Shown one piece after another: positions 54,839 to 63,986 of a DNA stretch of 64,000 nucleotides. The position numbers and the translations under genes were made by a program. The DNA is from Paenibacillus sp. JNUCC-31 (lineage in GTDB: Bacteria > Bacillota > Bacilli > Paenibacillales > Paenibacillaceae): contig NZ_CP062165.1 of NCBI RefSeq assembly GCF_014844075.1, positions 558,001 to 622,000 of the forward strand. Direction: 5' to 3'. The notes beneath the pieces are model-generated. The model saw only the letters and a list, made by a program, of their open reading frames with translations, made no database searches and was not told where the DNA came from. Every line of letters begins with the position of its first letter. Within the stretch, counting starts at the first letter, position 1.

Positions 54839-57427
54839 TCATTGCATTCCTGCCTCTGCTGGAAGTGAATTACTTCTTGTCCCCACTGCTTTAATAACGA
54901 AATTGTAGGCTTTAGCAGAATCTATGCCGTTTACTGTATAGCTGTAACTCATCTGACCACTTACCGCCGGTACATATATGCTCCAATTTGTGCTGACTTT
55001 ATCATTCTTCTCGTAAATCCGGTAACCTCGCACCGGCTCAGAGCTATTTGCTGGCGCTTTCCACGAAAGAACTGCACGGTTCCCGGACTGTCTTACTGCG
55101 CTTGGGTTTTGAACTGTGCCGGGTTTGACGTCCGTCCGTTTAATACTGTAAACATCATAGACAGCAAGGGGTTTATCTTTAACAGCTGTGTAAGATGTAA
55201 ACTTCAGCACGTCGTTTGAAATGGAAACATCCACAAACATTTTCTTGTTGGGCTGCTCGTTTTTTGCTGCAAAAAACGTGTCTGCATCTGGATTAAGAGC
55301 ATAGAATTTCGAAGCGGCCGAGTTACCCATTAAATATACAGTCCCCTTGGGATTCAGCACATTTCCTTGCTCATCGGTAATGACATTCTTAATTGGAACG
55401 TTGTTCAGCATTTGAAAAGACCTCATATACATATGGTCATGTCCCTCAAACACCATATCCACACCCAGCTCATCAAATACAGGAATCAGATATTTCCGGT
55501 AAAATTCTACCCGATCGCTTTCGGCCGAAGCATTATCCCCTGAAGAATAAGCTCCCTTATGCATAGAGACGAATTTCCACTTTTTGTCGGTCTTTGCCAC
55601 CTGATTCCGCATCCATTCCAACTGCTTCGTGAACTGAATATCCGCTTTGTAAGGTTTGACCTCCCCTTCGTACTGGGAATTGATTTGCATGAACAAGGCA
55701 TCGCCGTATTCGAAAGCATACACCGACCCGTCATGAGCGCCCGTCCCGACATCCTTTGGAAGATTAAAATGGTTATAGAAGTTATTATTCGGATAATCCT
55801 CTATCTCATGATTACCGATGATCGGCGCAAATGGCACATTGGCAAATTCTTTTTTCGGCACTCCCAAGAACCACTGCCACAGCTGCTCCAGATCACCGTC
55901 ATCCGTTAGATCCCCTGTAAGAAGAACAAACTTGGGATCTACTGTTTTCTCAATAGCTCTCTTAAAAGTATCCTGCCACAGATCGAAATTCGACTTGCTG
56001 GAGCCTTGGGTGTCGGTAACATAGAGGAAATGGAAATCCTGATTATTCGCCTTGTCCGTAGTAAAAGAACCTGTCTCGCTCCAGCCGTCCGCATCACCGT
56101 TACCAGCTCGGTACATATACTTGGTTCCAGGCTTGAGATCGCTTGCGATAACCTTATGACTGGCGAACTTTTTATACTTCTTGGAGCTTCTGTCTCCTGA
56201 GGTCATTAAGGTTTCAATAACTGTTGAGCTGCCCTCATACGAAGTCGCCAGTTGTTCCGGGAAATCGTTTCCTCCCGCATTGGAGGCCTCCACCACTTGC
56301 ACTACTGTACCTCTGACGGTTTCGGCTGTATACCAGTCAAAGGCGATACTTGTCTTTGGATCCCCATTAAAAGTCATGTTCAGCAGTGTTGGTGTTTTGT
56401 TGCCGGTATCCAGAGACTTCGTCTTAAAGCTCCAGGTAATATTGTTGTCCGGTGTCCGGCCGTCCATAGCCCCCTTAACAAGCTCTTTAGGGATGGTCAC
56501 CTGGTAAGTTTTTCCTGAAGTAAAATTAGGGTGGCTGACTCTAACCGTGTCTTGACCGAGAAGCGAGGCAGAGATGTTGTTAAGCGGGACACTGTTTTCC
56601 GTGATTACAACTTGAAAGCCACTGTCGAGACTGATGGCTTTATTAAACTTTATTGTGATCTCTGCGTTAAGAGAAACATCTGCAGCTCCTGAGGCTGGAG
56701 TTTTGCTTACCTCAAGTGTGGGAGTGTCCCCAGGTTCGCCACTAATACGTGTTCCTTTAATGACTACATCCTTGATTCTGCTTGAGCCTGAGCTGGACAC
56801 CGTTCCTCCGCTTACGCTTTTTACAGAGTCTACCACCCAACGGATATAGACTACATCTTGATTGTTTATTCCCGCAGGCAAAGCGAGGTTCGTTAATTTG
56901 CAGGAATTATTAGCACAATTAAAATTGTTCTGGGCAAGAACCAGTTTACCGCCTACAACATCTGTCCATTCCTGCTGATTTGTACTGTATTGCACCTTAA
57001 AATCCTTGGGTCCCGTACTTGAAGAAGTTTGCTGTGAAGAGAGGGAGATAGCTTCGAAGTCTTTGGTCGAAAGCGTGGCCAGCCAGTATTTAATGCCCGT
57101 TCCTTCATGCCAGCCCTGGTTGCGTACACTGTTCTCACCTGACTCATAGGTGTATGCATCTGTATTTGTTCCTACATCACGAATGGATGAAGCCGTTTGA
57201 TTTACCCCGCCGGTAGCCGGAAATAATCCGTTCTCGCCTTTGTCCTTAAAAATCCACTGGGCAATCGTTTCCTGTACTGCAGCTGCTTCACTTGCAAGAC
57301 CTTCCTCACTTTCTTCCCTTCCTGCTGAGACAAAACCGGTCAACTCCATGGCAAGCAGCAAACCTATAGCCATTAGACTGATCACCTTGGAAAATCTGTT
57401 CTTGAGATAAGATTGGTTTTTATCCAT
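54839..57427 (-). CDS. Secreted purple-acid-phosphatase-like metallophosphoesterase
   Basis: An 862-residue exported enzyme. Signal peptide to about residue 36 (ELTGFVSAG); an N-terminal beta-sandwich with discoidin-like features (about 45-220); a Big/SbsA-type Ig domain (about 235-340); a purple-acid-phosphatase N-terminal FnIII-like domain (about 345-455); the metallophosphatase core with LYVTDTQG, LLTGDLTDDG, PIIGNHEIED, SMHKGAYSSG and FEGHDHMYMR, giving the two-metal ligands; and a C-terminal FnIII domain. Phosphomonoester or phosphodiester release outside the cell is likely. An in-frame start 30 bp upstream exists, but GAAGGAG precedes the ATG at 57427 by 9 nt. It follows the chitosanase gene by 88 bp. 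Confidence 0.9.
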   Translation of the reverse strand: MDKNQSYLKNRFSKVISLMAIGLLLAMELTGFVSAGREESEEGLASEAAAVQETIAQWIFKDKGENGLFPATGGVNQTASSIRDVGTNTDAYTYESGENSVRNQGWHEGTGIKYWLATLSTKDFEAISLSSQQTSSSTGPKDFKVQYSTNQQEWTDVVGGKLVLAQNNFNCANNSCKLTNLALPAGINNQDVVYIRWVVDSVKSVSGGTVSSSGSSRIKDVVIKGTRISGEPGDTPTLEVSKTPASGAADVSLNAEITIKFNKAISLDSGFQVVITENSVPLNNISASLLGQDTVRVSHPNFTSGKTYQVTIPKELVKGAMDGRTPDNNITWSFKTKSLDTGNKTPTLLNMTFNGDPKTSIAFDWYTAETVRGTVVQVVEASNAGGNDFPEQLATSYEGSSTVIETLMTSGDRSSKKYKKFASHKVIASDLKPGTKYMYRAGNGDADGWSETGSFTTDKANNQDFHFLYVTDTQGSSKSNFDLWQDTFKRAIEKTVDPKFVLLTGDLTDDGDLEQLWQWFLGVPKKEFANVPFAPIIGNHEIEDYPNNNFYNHFNLPKDVGTGAHDGSVYAFEYGDALFMQINSQYEGEVKPYKADIQFTKQLEWMRNQVAKTDKKWKFVSMHKGAYSSGDNASAESDRVEFYRKYLIPVFDELGVDMVFEGHDHMYMRSFQMLNNVPIKNVITDEQGNVLNPKGTVYLMGNSAASKFYALNPDADTFFAAKNEQPNKKMFVDVSISNDVLKFTSYTAVKDKPLAVYDVYSIKRTDVKPGTVQNPSAVRQSGNRAVLSWKAPANSSEPVRGYRIYEKNDKVSTNWSIYVPAVSGQMSYSYTVNGIDSAKAYNFVIKAVGTRSNSLPAEAGMQ

Positions 57428-57473
57428 TTGGCCCATCTCCTTCTTCATTAAACTCACTTATCATCAAACCGCC

Positions 57474-57497
57474 GTCACCGAGAAGAACGGCGGTTCT
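57474..57497. terminator. Hairpin between the chitosanase and phosphoesterase genes
   Basis: ACCGCCGT and ACGGCGGT arms around a short loop, without a long T run. It could attenuate read-through or stabilise the chitosanase message. Confidence 0.5.
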
Positions 57498-57515
57498 GCT
57501 ACCCTTACATTCCTG

Positions 57516-58424
57516 TTATTGGAGTTCCCAGTCGGTGACTTGACGTACTGCCGAATCTGCGCTCTTCAGGTCTGTCTCCCCCATGTTCAGCAAATTACTC
57601 CATTGCTTCACACGATTCTTCCCGTTAGGCGGAGAGTTGTACTCATTCGTATCCACAATCTTGGTCCGTTCTTTATAAAATTTGGTCATGAAAGTCTTCT
57701 CATCCGTGCTGCTTCCTGATTTACCCAAAAGCCCTTGAAGAGTCTCGGAGCCGCCGGTCGCTCCATGATTCAGCGCAGCGTCCACGAAGGAACCAATCGT
57801 TAATGCCGAGTTAAAGCCGCGTTTGCGGGCCTGATCCACACTGTACTTAATATAGACATTGTAGAACGTTTTCCACATAGCCTCTCTCCACTCGGGATCA
57901 TTCTGCAAATTGCCGATCTTTTTGCAGAAACTCTTTTCACTTTCATTGATTTCGAGGATCTTCCCTTTCATCGCACCCTTGACACCGATTCGGGCCAATG
58001 CGCCTTTAACCGAAGGATTACTCGCGCCTTTGGCAGCGTCATATTCCTTGAACAGATCCGGACCGTCGGGACCGGTGTCATTTGAGCCGCCTGTAGTCGC
58101 ACCGAATATTCCAATCGTATAACCACGGTCATCATCAATATCTTCACAATATCCGTAAAACTTGGTCCAGTTCAGATCGTCCTGCTCCGGTTTGTTGACA
58201 AGCATCATAATATTGTTCCATTGCTCACCATCGAGACCAGTGTTAATACGCAAGAATTGAAGTGTTGCCGGTGAGAAATTTGAATCAGGGTTCCCTGCCG
58301 CGTAACTCTTCTGTTGGAACGTACTAGACAGAGAGCCATAAGAGATAATGATTGAAAAACTGAGCAGGATCAACAATGAAAATTTCATCTTCCTGAAAAC
58401 CTTGCTATTCGTTGAATTAAGCAC
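57516..58424 (-). CDS. Secreted chitosanase, GH46-like
   Basis: A 302-residue enzyme with signal peptide (helix LLILLSFSIIISYGSL, cleavage near KSYAAG). The catalytic region YGYCEDIDDDRGYTIGIFG matches the GH46/GH80 chitosanase motif in which the Glu acts as acid; the second catalytic Asp would be in the following segment. It would hydrolyse chitosan to oligomers. An in-frame TTG 21 bp upstream precedes the ribosome binding site AAGGGAGAG, so the GTG at 58424 behind that site is the better start. A short leader reading frame and a 47-bp repeat element shared with the alkaline phosphatase gene lie upstream, next to an AraC regulator. Confidence 0.87.
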   Translation of the reverse strand: MLNSTNSKVFRKMKFSLLILLSFSIIISYGSLSSTFQQKSYAAGNPDSNFSPATLQFLRINTGLDGEQWNNIMMLVNKPEQDDLNWTKFYGYCEDIDDDRGYTIGIFGATTGGSNDTGPDGPDLFKEYDAAKGASNPSVKGALARIGVKGAMKGKILEINESEKSFCKKIGNLQNDPEWREAMWKTFYNVYIKYSVDQARKRGFNSALTIGSFVDAALNHGATGGSETLQGLLGKSGSSTDEKTFMTKFYKERTKIVDTNEYNSPPNGKNRVKQWSNLLNMGETDLKSADSAVRQVTDWELQ

Positions 58425-58459
58425 CGCAATCTCTCCCTTAACCAAATAGTATAAGCGCT

Positions 58460-58504
58460 TTAACTTTTAACAGAGATGAACCTTATCCCCAAACCTCTGA
58501 GCAT
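58460..58504 (-). CDS. Possible 14-residue leader peptide upstream of the chitosanase gene
   Basis: ATG at 58504 preceded by AAAAGGAGG only 4 nt away, encoding MLRGLGIRFISVKS and ending 36 bp before the chitosanase start. The ribosome binding site is stronger than that of most genes here. It may be a regulatory leader peptide or a chance match. Confidence 0.3.
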   Translation of the reverse strand: MLRGLGIRFISVKS

Positions 58505-58565
58505 GACACCTCCTTTTCCAGCACTTGGTAAATTCAGCTTAAGCTTAACTCAAAAAGTTTGTCTA

Positions 58566-58612
58566 AACAGCACGTATTCTCTTGTAATTATTAAATTTTT
58601 ATACATATATTG
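58566..58612 (-). promoter_or_regulatory. Shared regulatory element, copy A (chitosanase/AraC intergenic)
   Basis: A 47-bp element identical at 37 positions to 61699-61745. The first 20 positions (core ACAGCAC-N-TATTCTCTTGT as read on the plus strand) differ at one. It lies between the divergent chitosanase and AraC genes. A TTGTAA-N18-TATATT promoter candidate for the AraC gene overlaps it. Confidence 0.65.
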
Positions 58613-58657
58613 CTACACACTATAGATCAAGTCTACAATCCTCTTAGGGGGTGCTAA

Positions 58658-59497
58658 ATGAAGCCGGTATTTTATGAGTCTACTCTTTTTGACATCAGCC
58701 ACAAGAAACAGGTATATACCAGCATGCCTTCAAGTCACTATCATGATGCATATGAGATTCTGTATTTAATATCAGGAGATTTTTATTATTTTATAGGGGA
58801 CAGAACATACCAGGTTGCGGGTGGAACACTGCTATTTGTGGATATTCACGAAAAGCACAAACTGGTTAATTCCGGCTGCAATATGTATGAACGGGTTACA
58901 CTGCTGTTCAAGAAAGAATTTCTGCAGCATTTCTGCACCGGCGGTCAATGTGAGGAACTGCTCAAATTGTTCAAAAGTGATTACCGCTCTTTGAAGATGA
59001 ACGGGAAGGATCAGTATTTCATGGAACAGCTTTTTCAGAAGATGATTCAGGAAGAGAAAAAGCAAGCTCGCGGATATGAACAGTACCAACAAATTTTATT
59101 GGTGGAGTTGCTCATCAATCTTAATCGTAAACTATTTGACAGCCTTGCAGCTCCATTGGTGGAATCCAATCGTGCACACAAGAAAGTCCTGGACATTGTT
59201 AATTATGTAAATCAACATTATATGGAACCGCTTAAGCTCTGTGAGATTTCACGGCAATTCGATATAAGCTCTTCCTACCTTTGCCGAACTTTTAAAGAAT
59301 CCACCGGATTCAGCTTCATTGAATATATCAATAACATCCGTATTAAAGAAGCGCGTGATTTGCTGGTTGGCTCTTCTTTTAATGTTACTGAAATTGCGGG
59401 AATGGTTGGGTTTGATAACACCTCCCATTTTGGACGAACCTTCAAATTAATGATGGGCATCTCGCCGCTCTGCTTCCGCAAACAATTTAAGTCTTAA
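58658..59497 (+). CDS. AraC-family transcriptional regulator
   Basis: A 279-residue regulator: N-terminal cupin domain (about 15-130, with SHYHDAYEILYLISGDFYYFIG and FVDIHEKHKLV) for ligand sensing, and two C-terminal helix-turn-helix motifs (about 180-279, CEISRQFDISSSYLCRTFKE and ITEIAGMVGFDNTSHFGRTFK type). GGGGGTG precedes the ATG. It is divergent from the chitosanase gene and shares a regulatory region with it; a near copy of that region stands before the alkaline phosphatase gene. It probably activates these secreted-enzyme genes; the effector is unknown. Confidence 0.92.
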   Translation: MKPVFYESTLFDISHKKQVYTSMPSSHYHDAYEILYLISGDFYYFIGDRTYQVAGGTLLFVDIHEKHKLVNSGCNMYERVTLLFKKEFLQHFCTGGQCEELLKLFKSDYRSLKMNGKDQYFMEQLFQKMIQEEKKQARGYEQYQQILLVELLINLNRKLFDSLAAPLVESNRAHKKVLDIVNYVNQHYMEPLKLCEISRQFDISSSYLCRTFKESTGFSFIEYINNIRIKEARDLLVGSSFNVTEIAGMVGFDNTSHFGRTFKLMMGISPLCFRKQFKS

Positions 59498-59669
59498 TAG
59501 CAAAACCACTGGAATACCAATCATTAGAGAAAATAAAATGCCCAATCTCTCCCCCGTCTATCGTATCGTACCCTGCCGACATAGTATAACGATAGGATAT
59601 TAACATTCCGGTTAGTGAGATTACCTCATATACTCATTCGCCATTATGGATACCTTTTGAAAAATACCC

Positions 59670-59750
59670 ATAATCGAGTAGGAGGGGGCGTTTAAGCCCC
59701 CTACCTCTCACACCACCGTACGTACCGTTCGGTATATGACGGTGCATTAT
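59670..59750 (-). mobile_element. Relic of a group II intron 3' end (domains V and VI)
   Basis: On the minus strand a domain-V-like hairpin (59712-59745: ACCGT/ACGGT stem, bulge, TACC/GGTA with a GAAC loop) is followed by a domain-VI-like hairpin (GGGGGC/GCCCCC) ending in CCTACTCGAT, which resembles bacterial group II intron 3' ends. The intron-encoded reverse transcriptase is absent. A short frame just upstream (about 22 codons ending in double stop) may be a relic. The rest of the 59498-59993 gap holds no gene I can support; there is a perfect palindrome GTTTAAGCGCTTAAAC at 59944-59959. Confidence 0.6.
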
Positions 59751-59993
59751 TAGTAGCCATTCTTCTCCTTATTACGTGCTTCATTCTTTTGATTCAGGGC
59801 AGTTATACACACTACTTTATAGAAAATACCATTATAAGAACTAGTTGTATCGTGTACGCTTCTGTTATTTTCTTCGGGCGATGGGTGACTTTAGACAATA
59901 GTTACTAGGCATGAAAAACTGCCTTAAAGACATGCAGACCACAGTTTAAGCGCTTAAACTTTCACGCGACAAATCACACCGTAGCTTTAAGAA

Positions 59994-61634
59994 TTAGAGA
60001 ATCAAGTCCACTGCATCCTGTGAAACCCACACTTTATCTTTAATCATTACCGTCAGTACATTGAGTTTCGTTGTTTTGCCGTCCAGAATGGCGATGTTTT
60101 TATCTATAGGCAGCTTGAGAACTTGGCCTGCTTTTTTCACTACAACCACCGGATTGGTCTTATCTGCCTTATCTAGGGTGATCGTAGCCCCTTTGGCCTT
60201 GAATTTATCACTGGATACGTACAGTGTATTCTGAAGTTGAGCCAGATTTAGTCCAGTCACTTCTTGAATATACTTACTCACATCCGTATTCTGGATTACG
60301 CCGCTGTTCACGAAATCGGTCGGTTTAAAATTAGCCGGATGATAGGCGAACAATCCGACTTCTTCCGATGTGTGATCATCCGTGGAGAAGGTTACGCCTG
60401 TCTTATTCCCCAAGATTTTACCGATGACCGGCGAAAGGTTATCTTTCATTCCTTTTTTGACTCGTTCTGCTTCTTCTTTAGTTAAATCACTAAGTCCATA
60501 ATTATCCGCAAGGACCTTCTTGAAATTGTTCTCATTAATACTGCCTTCAATGTAATAACTGGTATGCTTCGCTTTCTTCATCACGGAGACAAGGTCCTTG
60601 GTGGAATCATAGTTCGTCATATTGAGCCCACCGGTAGCATGATCCGAAACCGATAGGACTGCTGTATTTCCATCTTTTTCTGCAAAGTCAACAGCGGCTT
60701 TGAAGGCTTTATCAAACGCTAATGTCTCACTCATAATCCCCACCGGATCGTTATCATGACCATACCAGTCAATCTGACTTGCTTCGACCATCAGAACAAA
60801 ACCTTTCTCATTCTGTGACAATTTCTCTACAGCTACTTTGGTCATTTCAGCAAGGCTCGGCTGTTTTTGCGGGTTCAGGTCAAAATCAGCATCCAGCGCT
60901 TCGGAGTTGAACAGACCCCAGATTTTATTCGTTTTAGAATTTATTAATCCTGCTTTATCCGTTACATATTCATATCCATTCGATTTAAGGACTTTGGTTA
61001 AATCTTCTCCGTCCTTGCGGTTAATGTCTTCTTTGCCGGGTACCAAATACCCAGCCCCACCCCCGAGAAGAACATCTACCCCACTGTAGACCATCTGCTC
61101 TGCAATAGACTGCGCATTGTCACGCGTGTATGCATGACTTAGAAATGTCGCAGGCGTCGCATCCGTTAATTCACAAGTAAATACCGTTCCTGTACTTTTC
61201 CCTGCCATTCTGGCTGCATCCATAATCGTAGGGAGAGGTTTGTTCACGTCCTCGGGTTTAACTGCATCCACGAACGGCATCGTTATTAGGTCTGGAAGTA
61301 TGGATACCGTCTCACTCTTAACCTTATGGCCTGTGGCATATGCCGTAGCCCCCGCAGCGGAATCCGTGGTAAGTGAATCCGTGGAATACGTTCTGACCAG
61401 GCCGCTAAAATACTTATCCATCGTAAGCGCCTGTCCTCCCTGATACCATCTGGCCAAGTTAACATCGGATAAGCTCATCCCATCCGTAATAAACAGGATC
61501 ACATTCTTGACCGATTTGTTCGTAGGAGCATCAGAGTTATTGACGCCATTGGCGTAGGTCGTTCCGTTGTTCGCCGCAAGCAGACTGCAAACCAGAACTG
61601 TAGTGCAAATTCCCCCGATAACCTTTTTGCGCAT
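59994..61634 (-). CDS. Secreted alkaline phosphatase (PhoA family)
   Basis: A 546-residue zinc/magnesium phosphomonoesterase. Signal peptide to about residue 28 (NNGTTYANG). Metal ligand Asp in LFITDGMSLSD, catalytic Ser in TTDSAAGATAYATGHK, then EASQIDWYGHDND, SVSDHATGG and DDHTSEEVGLFAYHP for the remaining metal ligands. The C-terminal roughly 75 residues (after the catalytic core) form an extra copper-amine-oxidase-stalk-like domain (LPIDKNIAILDGKTTKLNV). AGAGGGGGA before the ATG. The shared 47-bp element lies 65 bp upstream, so the AraC regulator may control it. Confidence 0.93.
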   Translation of the reverse strand: MRKKVIGGICTTVLVCSLLAANNGTTYANGVNNSDAPTNKSVKNVILFITDGMSLSDVNLARWYQGGQALTMDKYFSGLVRTYSTDSLTTDSAAGATAYATGHKVKSETVSILPDLITMPFVDAVKPEDVNKPLPTIMDAARMAGKSTGTVFTCELTDATPATFLSHAYTRDNAQSIAEQMVYSGVDVLLGGGAGYLVPGKEDINRKDGEDLTKVLKSNGYEYVTDKAGLINSKTNKIWGLFNSEALDADFDLNPQKQPSLAEMTKVAVEKLSQNEKGFVLMVEASQIDWYGHDNDPVGIMSETLAFDKAFKAAVDFAEKDGNTAVLSVSDHATGGLNMTNYDSTKDLVSVMKKAKHTSYYIEGSINENNFKKVLADNYGLSDLTKEEAERVKKGMKDNLSPVIGKILGNKTGVTFSTDDHTSEEVGLFAYHPANFKPTDFVNSGVIQNTDVSKYIQEVTGLNLAQLQNTLYVSSDKFKAKGATITLDKADKTNPVVVVKKAGQVLKLPIDKNIAILDGKTTKLNVLTVMIKDKVWVSQDAVDLIL

Positions 61635-61698
61635 TTGAATCCCCCTCTAGCAGATTTTGTTAAGTACGCTTCAAGTTTAAAGGAGGATTGTTTGCGGG

Positions 61699-61745
61699 AA
61701 CAGCACCTATTCTCTTGTTATATGTTAAATTCTATGCATATTTTG
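61699..61745 (-). promoter_or_regulatory. Shared regulatory element, copy B (alkaline phosphatase)
   Basis: Second copy of the 47-bp element, 65 bp before the alkaline phosphatase start and in the same orientation relative to its gene as copy A is to the chitosanase gene. Confidence 0.65.
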
Positions 61746-61774
61746 TCTTGACCTGTGCTACTGATATATGTAAA

Positions 61775-61963
61775 AAAAGGGCGCCCTTTTCAGTACTACA
61801 CTGCCTTATTACGAGGATATCGCGAGGTGATCTACCAGTGCTTTGAATTTGGGGAATTTCGGAGATTGTAAGGTTACGGCCTACCAATATCAACGAAGAT
61901 GAGACATTATTAAAGTTAAAATTACTCAAGTTCGCTACATTCTGTATGGGTCGGAATGTGAAG
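61775..61963. other. Intergenic stretch with palindrome and possible decayed coding sequence
   Basis: A perfect palindrome AAAAGGGCGCCCTTTT lies at 61775-61790. From about 61800 the plus strand shows short open pieces in different frames (one reading LRPTNINEDETLLKLK), as expected for a decayed gene. I cannot name a family, and no start or ribosome binding site is present. Confidence 0.25.
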
Positions 61964-62004
61964 AAAATAAAAAATAAGCCCACTAGACTTATCTAATGGG
62001 CTTT
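61964..62004 (-). terminator. Terminator of nagA
   Basis: AGCCCATTAGA and TCTAGTGGGCT arms with a TAAG loop, followed on the minus strand by TATTTTTTATTTT. Confidence 0.85.
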
Positions 62005-62031
62005 CGCTGTGGAATCGCAAATAATAGTGAT

Positions 62032-63174
62032 TTATAGAATTTGACCGCCCACCATCGTCCAGAGAACCTGAAATTCATCATCCAATAGGACGAGGTCGGC
62101 ATCGAAACCAGAGGAAATTTCCCCCTTTTGTTGAAATCCAAGAATATTGGCTGGCGTAGTTGAAGCCATCTGTAAGGCATCTATCAAGGGAATTCCGGTT
62201 TCGACAGTATAACGTAAGGCTTCATTCATGGTAACTGTACTGGAGGCCAGTGTTCCATCCTCCAGTTTTGCAATGCCACCCGATACCGTGACATGATGGC
62301 CTCCAAATAGATAATTCCCATCGCCCATACCCATTGCTTGTAAAGCATCTGTGATCAAGACCATTCCTTCCGGTCCTTTCAGGTTATGCATCAGTCGAAT
62401 AATAGCAGGATGCAGATGGACATTATCTACAATAGCTTGAAGACTTACATGTTTCTCTTCAAAAGCAGCCACGATCAGACCCGGGTCTCGATGATGGATC
62501 GGCCGCATGCCATTAAAACAATGCGTAACATGACTCGCACCTGATGTAAAGGCTTGTTTGGCTTCCTCATATGTAGCATCCGAATGAGCGATCGCTATAA
62601 CTACTCCCTGTTCTTTCAAAAAGGAAATCAAGTCCATTCCTCCCGGCAGCTCGGGAGCAATAGTAACCATCTTAATGAGTGACCCTGCTTCCTGGAAAAT
62701 GATCTTCATTTCTTCTATGTTGGGATGCCGCAAATACTTTTCATTCTGCATTCCTTTTCGCTTCGGGTTCAGATACGGCCCCTCTAAGTGAATCCCTGCG
62801 ATCTTTGCCCCCACTTCTTGTCCTATTACACGCTTGACACTACGAATCATTTCCAGAAGATCCTCCATCGTAGAACTAACAGATGTAGCCAGAAATGAGG
62901 TACACCCCGTTAAAGCACATTGGCGTGAAACTTCTTGAATACTCTCTTCAGTACCGTCCATCATATCAAAGCCATTGGCACCGTGGATATGAACATCTAT
63001 CATCCCAGGTACTAGCAAATGTCCTCTCCCATCAATCCGTTCATACTCTCCTTCTAGCGTAGGAAGATCACCTGTGTCTATCCTCATGATTTTCCCTTCA
63101 GAAATCCACACATTGGCTGATGGAACGATACGGTTGCGAAGTGCCATCTGTACATTATGCAAAATATAATACAT
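62032..63174 (-). CDS. nagA: N-acetylglucosamine-6-phosphate deacetylase
   Basis: A 380-residue amidohydrolase that removes acetyl from GlcNAc-6-P. Metal/substrate motifs: DVHIHGANGFD (HxH), HLEGPYLNP with the metal-binding Glu, IAHSDA, THCFNGMRPIHHRDPG, and ITDALQAMG with the catalytic Asp. AGAGGAGG precedes the ATG. It follows a DeoR-type regulator gene by 26 bp, suggesting an amino-sugar catabolism operon; nagB is not in the window. Confidence 0.95.
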   Translation of the reverse strand: MYYILHNVQMALRNRIVPSANVWISEGKIMRIDTGDLPTLEGEYERIDGRGHLLVPGMIDVHIHGANGFDMMDGTEESIQEVSRQCALTGCTSFLATSVSSTMEDLLEMIRSVKRVIGQEVGAKIAGIHLEGPYLNPKRKGMQNEKYLRHPNIEEMKIIFQEAGSLIKMVTIAPELPGGMDLISFLKEQGVVIAIAHSDATYEEAKQAFTSGASHVTHCFNGMRPIHHRDPGLIVAAFEEKHVSLQAIVDNVHLHPAIIRLMHNLKGPEGMVLITDALQAMGMGDGNYLFGGHHVTVSGGIAKLEDGTLASSTVTMNEALRYTVETGIPLIDALQMASTTPANILGFQQKGEISSGFDADLVLLDDEFQVLWTMVGGQIL

Positions 63175-63200
63175 AAAAACCCTCCTCTTTCCTATGGTTA

Positions 63201-63986
63201 TCAGTCTTGCTTTCGAACCTCTTCATTTTCTTCCTGACACTCAATAACAGTGATGTTCTTCTGATCCAGAACTTCTCTGATCTCACTCGGGAGTTCCAGA
63301 TTTGTGACTAAAATGTCAACGAAATCAAAGTCCAGCCGATGAATAGATTTGCCAATAAATTTTGTGTGATCGGCTACTACGATAACCTGATCAGATCTTC
63401 TCGCCATTTCTTTCTTTACCCGGGCATCTTCTTCATATGGATAATAGAGCCCATCAGACCGGATTGCCGATGCTCCAATGAAGGCTTTATCAGCACGAAT
63501 TTCACTGAGTTTATCGATAATGGAAGATCCATATAAAAAGCGGTGCTTTACATTCAAGTAACCACCGAGAATATAGATTTGAAGATCCTCTCGATTGGAC
63601 AAGATCCCTACGTTATCAATCGAGTGCGTGACCACCGTGCAATTTTTTGCGCTAATTTGTTCCGCTACAAATTGCACCGTAGTTGATACGTCTAAAATCA
63701 CAGTCTCATGGTCTTGGATAAGTTTTGCCCCAAACTTCCCTATTTTTTTCTTACTCTCGGATTCATCAATCAAACGATCCTGATAAGACAGCATTTCTTT
63801 CTGTAACTCAGGTAACGATAGCCCCCCATGAGTTCGAATCACAACGCCTTCCTGTACTAATCTAACAATATCCCTTCGTGCAGTATCCCTTGATACTTCA
63901 AACAGCGTACAGATATCTGTAACACTCATCGATTGGTGTTGTTTCAAGTATTCGAGTATTTTTAACAATCTTTCCTCTTGATACAC
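63201..63986 (-). CDS. DeoR-family transcriptional regulator of amino-sugar genes
   Basis: A 261-residue repressor: N-terminal DeoR helix-turn-helix (VTDICTLFEVSRDTARRDIVRL, about 22-43) with the typical GVVIRTHGG wing, then a sugar-phosphate-sensing domain with VILDVSTTVQFVAEQI, YILGGYLNVKHRFLYG, KAFIGASAI and VVADHTKFIGKS. The start is a GTG at 63986 with GAGGTG 8 nt upstream at the window edge, so the gene looks complete. Adjacent to nagA, it most likely responds to an amino-sugar phosphate. Confidence 0.92.
   Translation of the reverse strand: MYQEERLLKILEYLKQHQSMSVTDICTLFEVSRDTARRDIVRLVQEGVVIRTHGGLSLPELQKEMLSYQDRLIDESESKKKIGKFGAKLIQDHETVILDVSTTVQFVAEQISAKNCTVVTHSIDNVGILSNREDLQIYILGGYLNVKHRFLYGSSIIDKLSEIRADKAFIGASAIRSDGLYYPYEEDARVKKEMARRSDQVIVVADHTKFIGKSIHRLDFDFVDILVTNLELPSEIREVLDQKNITVIECQEENEEVRKQD

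Noticed and set aside
61732..61983. 83-codon minus-strand frame between alkaline phosphatase and nagA genes
   Set aside because: Crosses the nagA terminator, has no ribosome binding site and an unconvincing composition.
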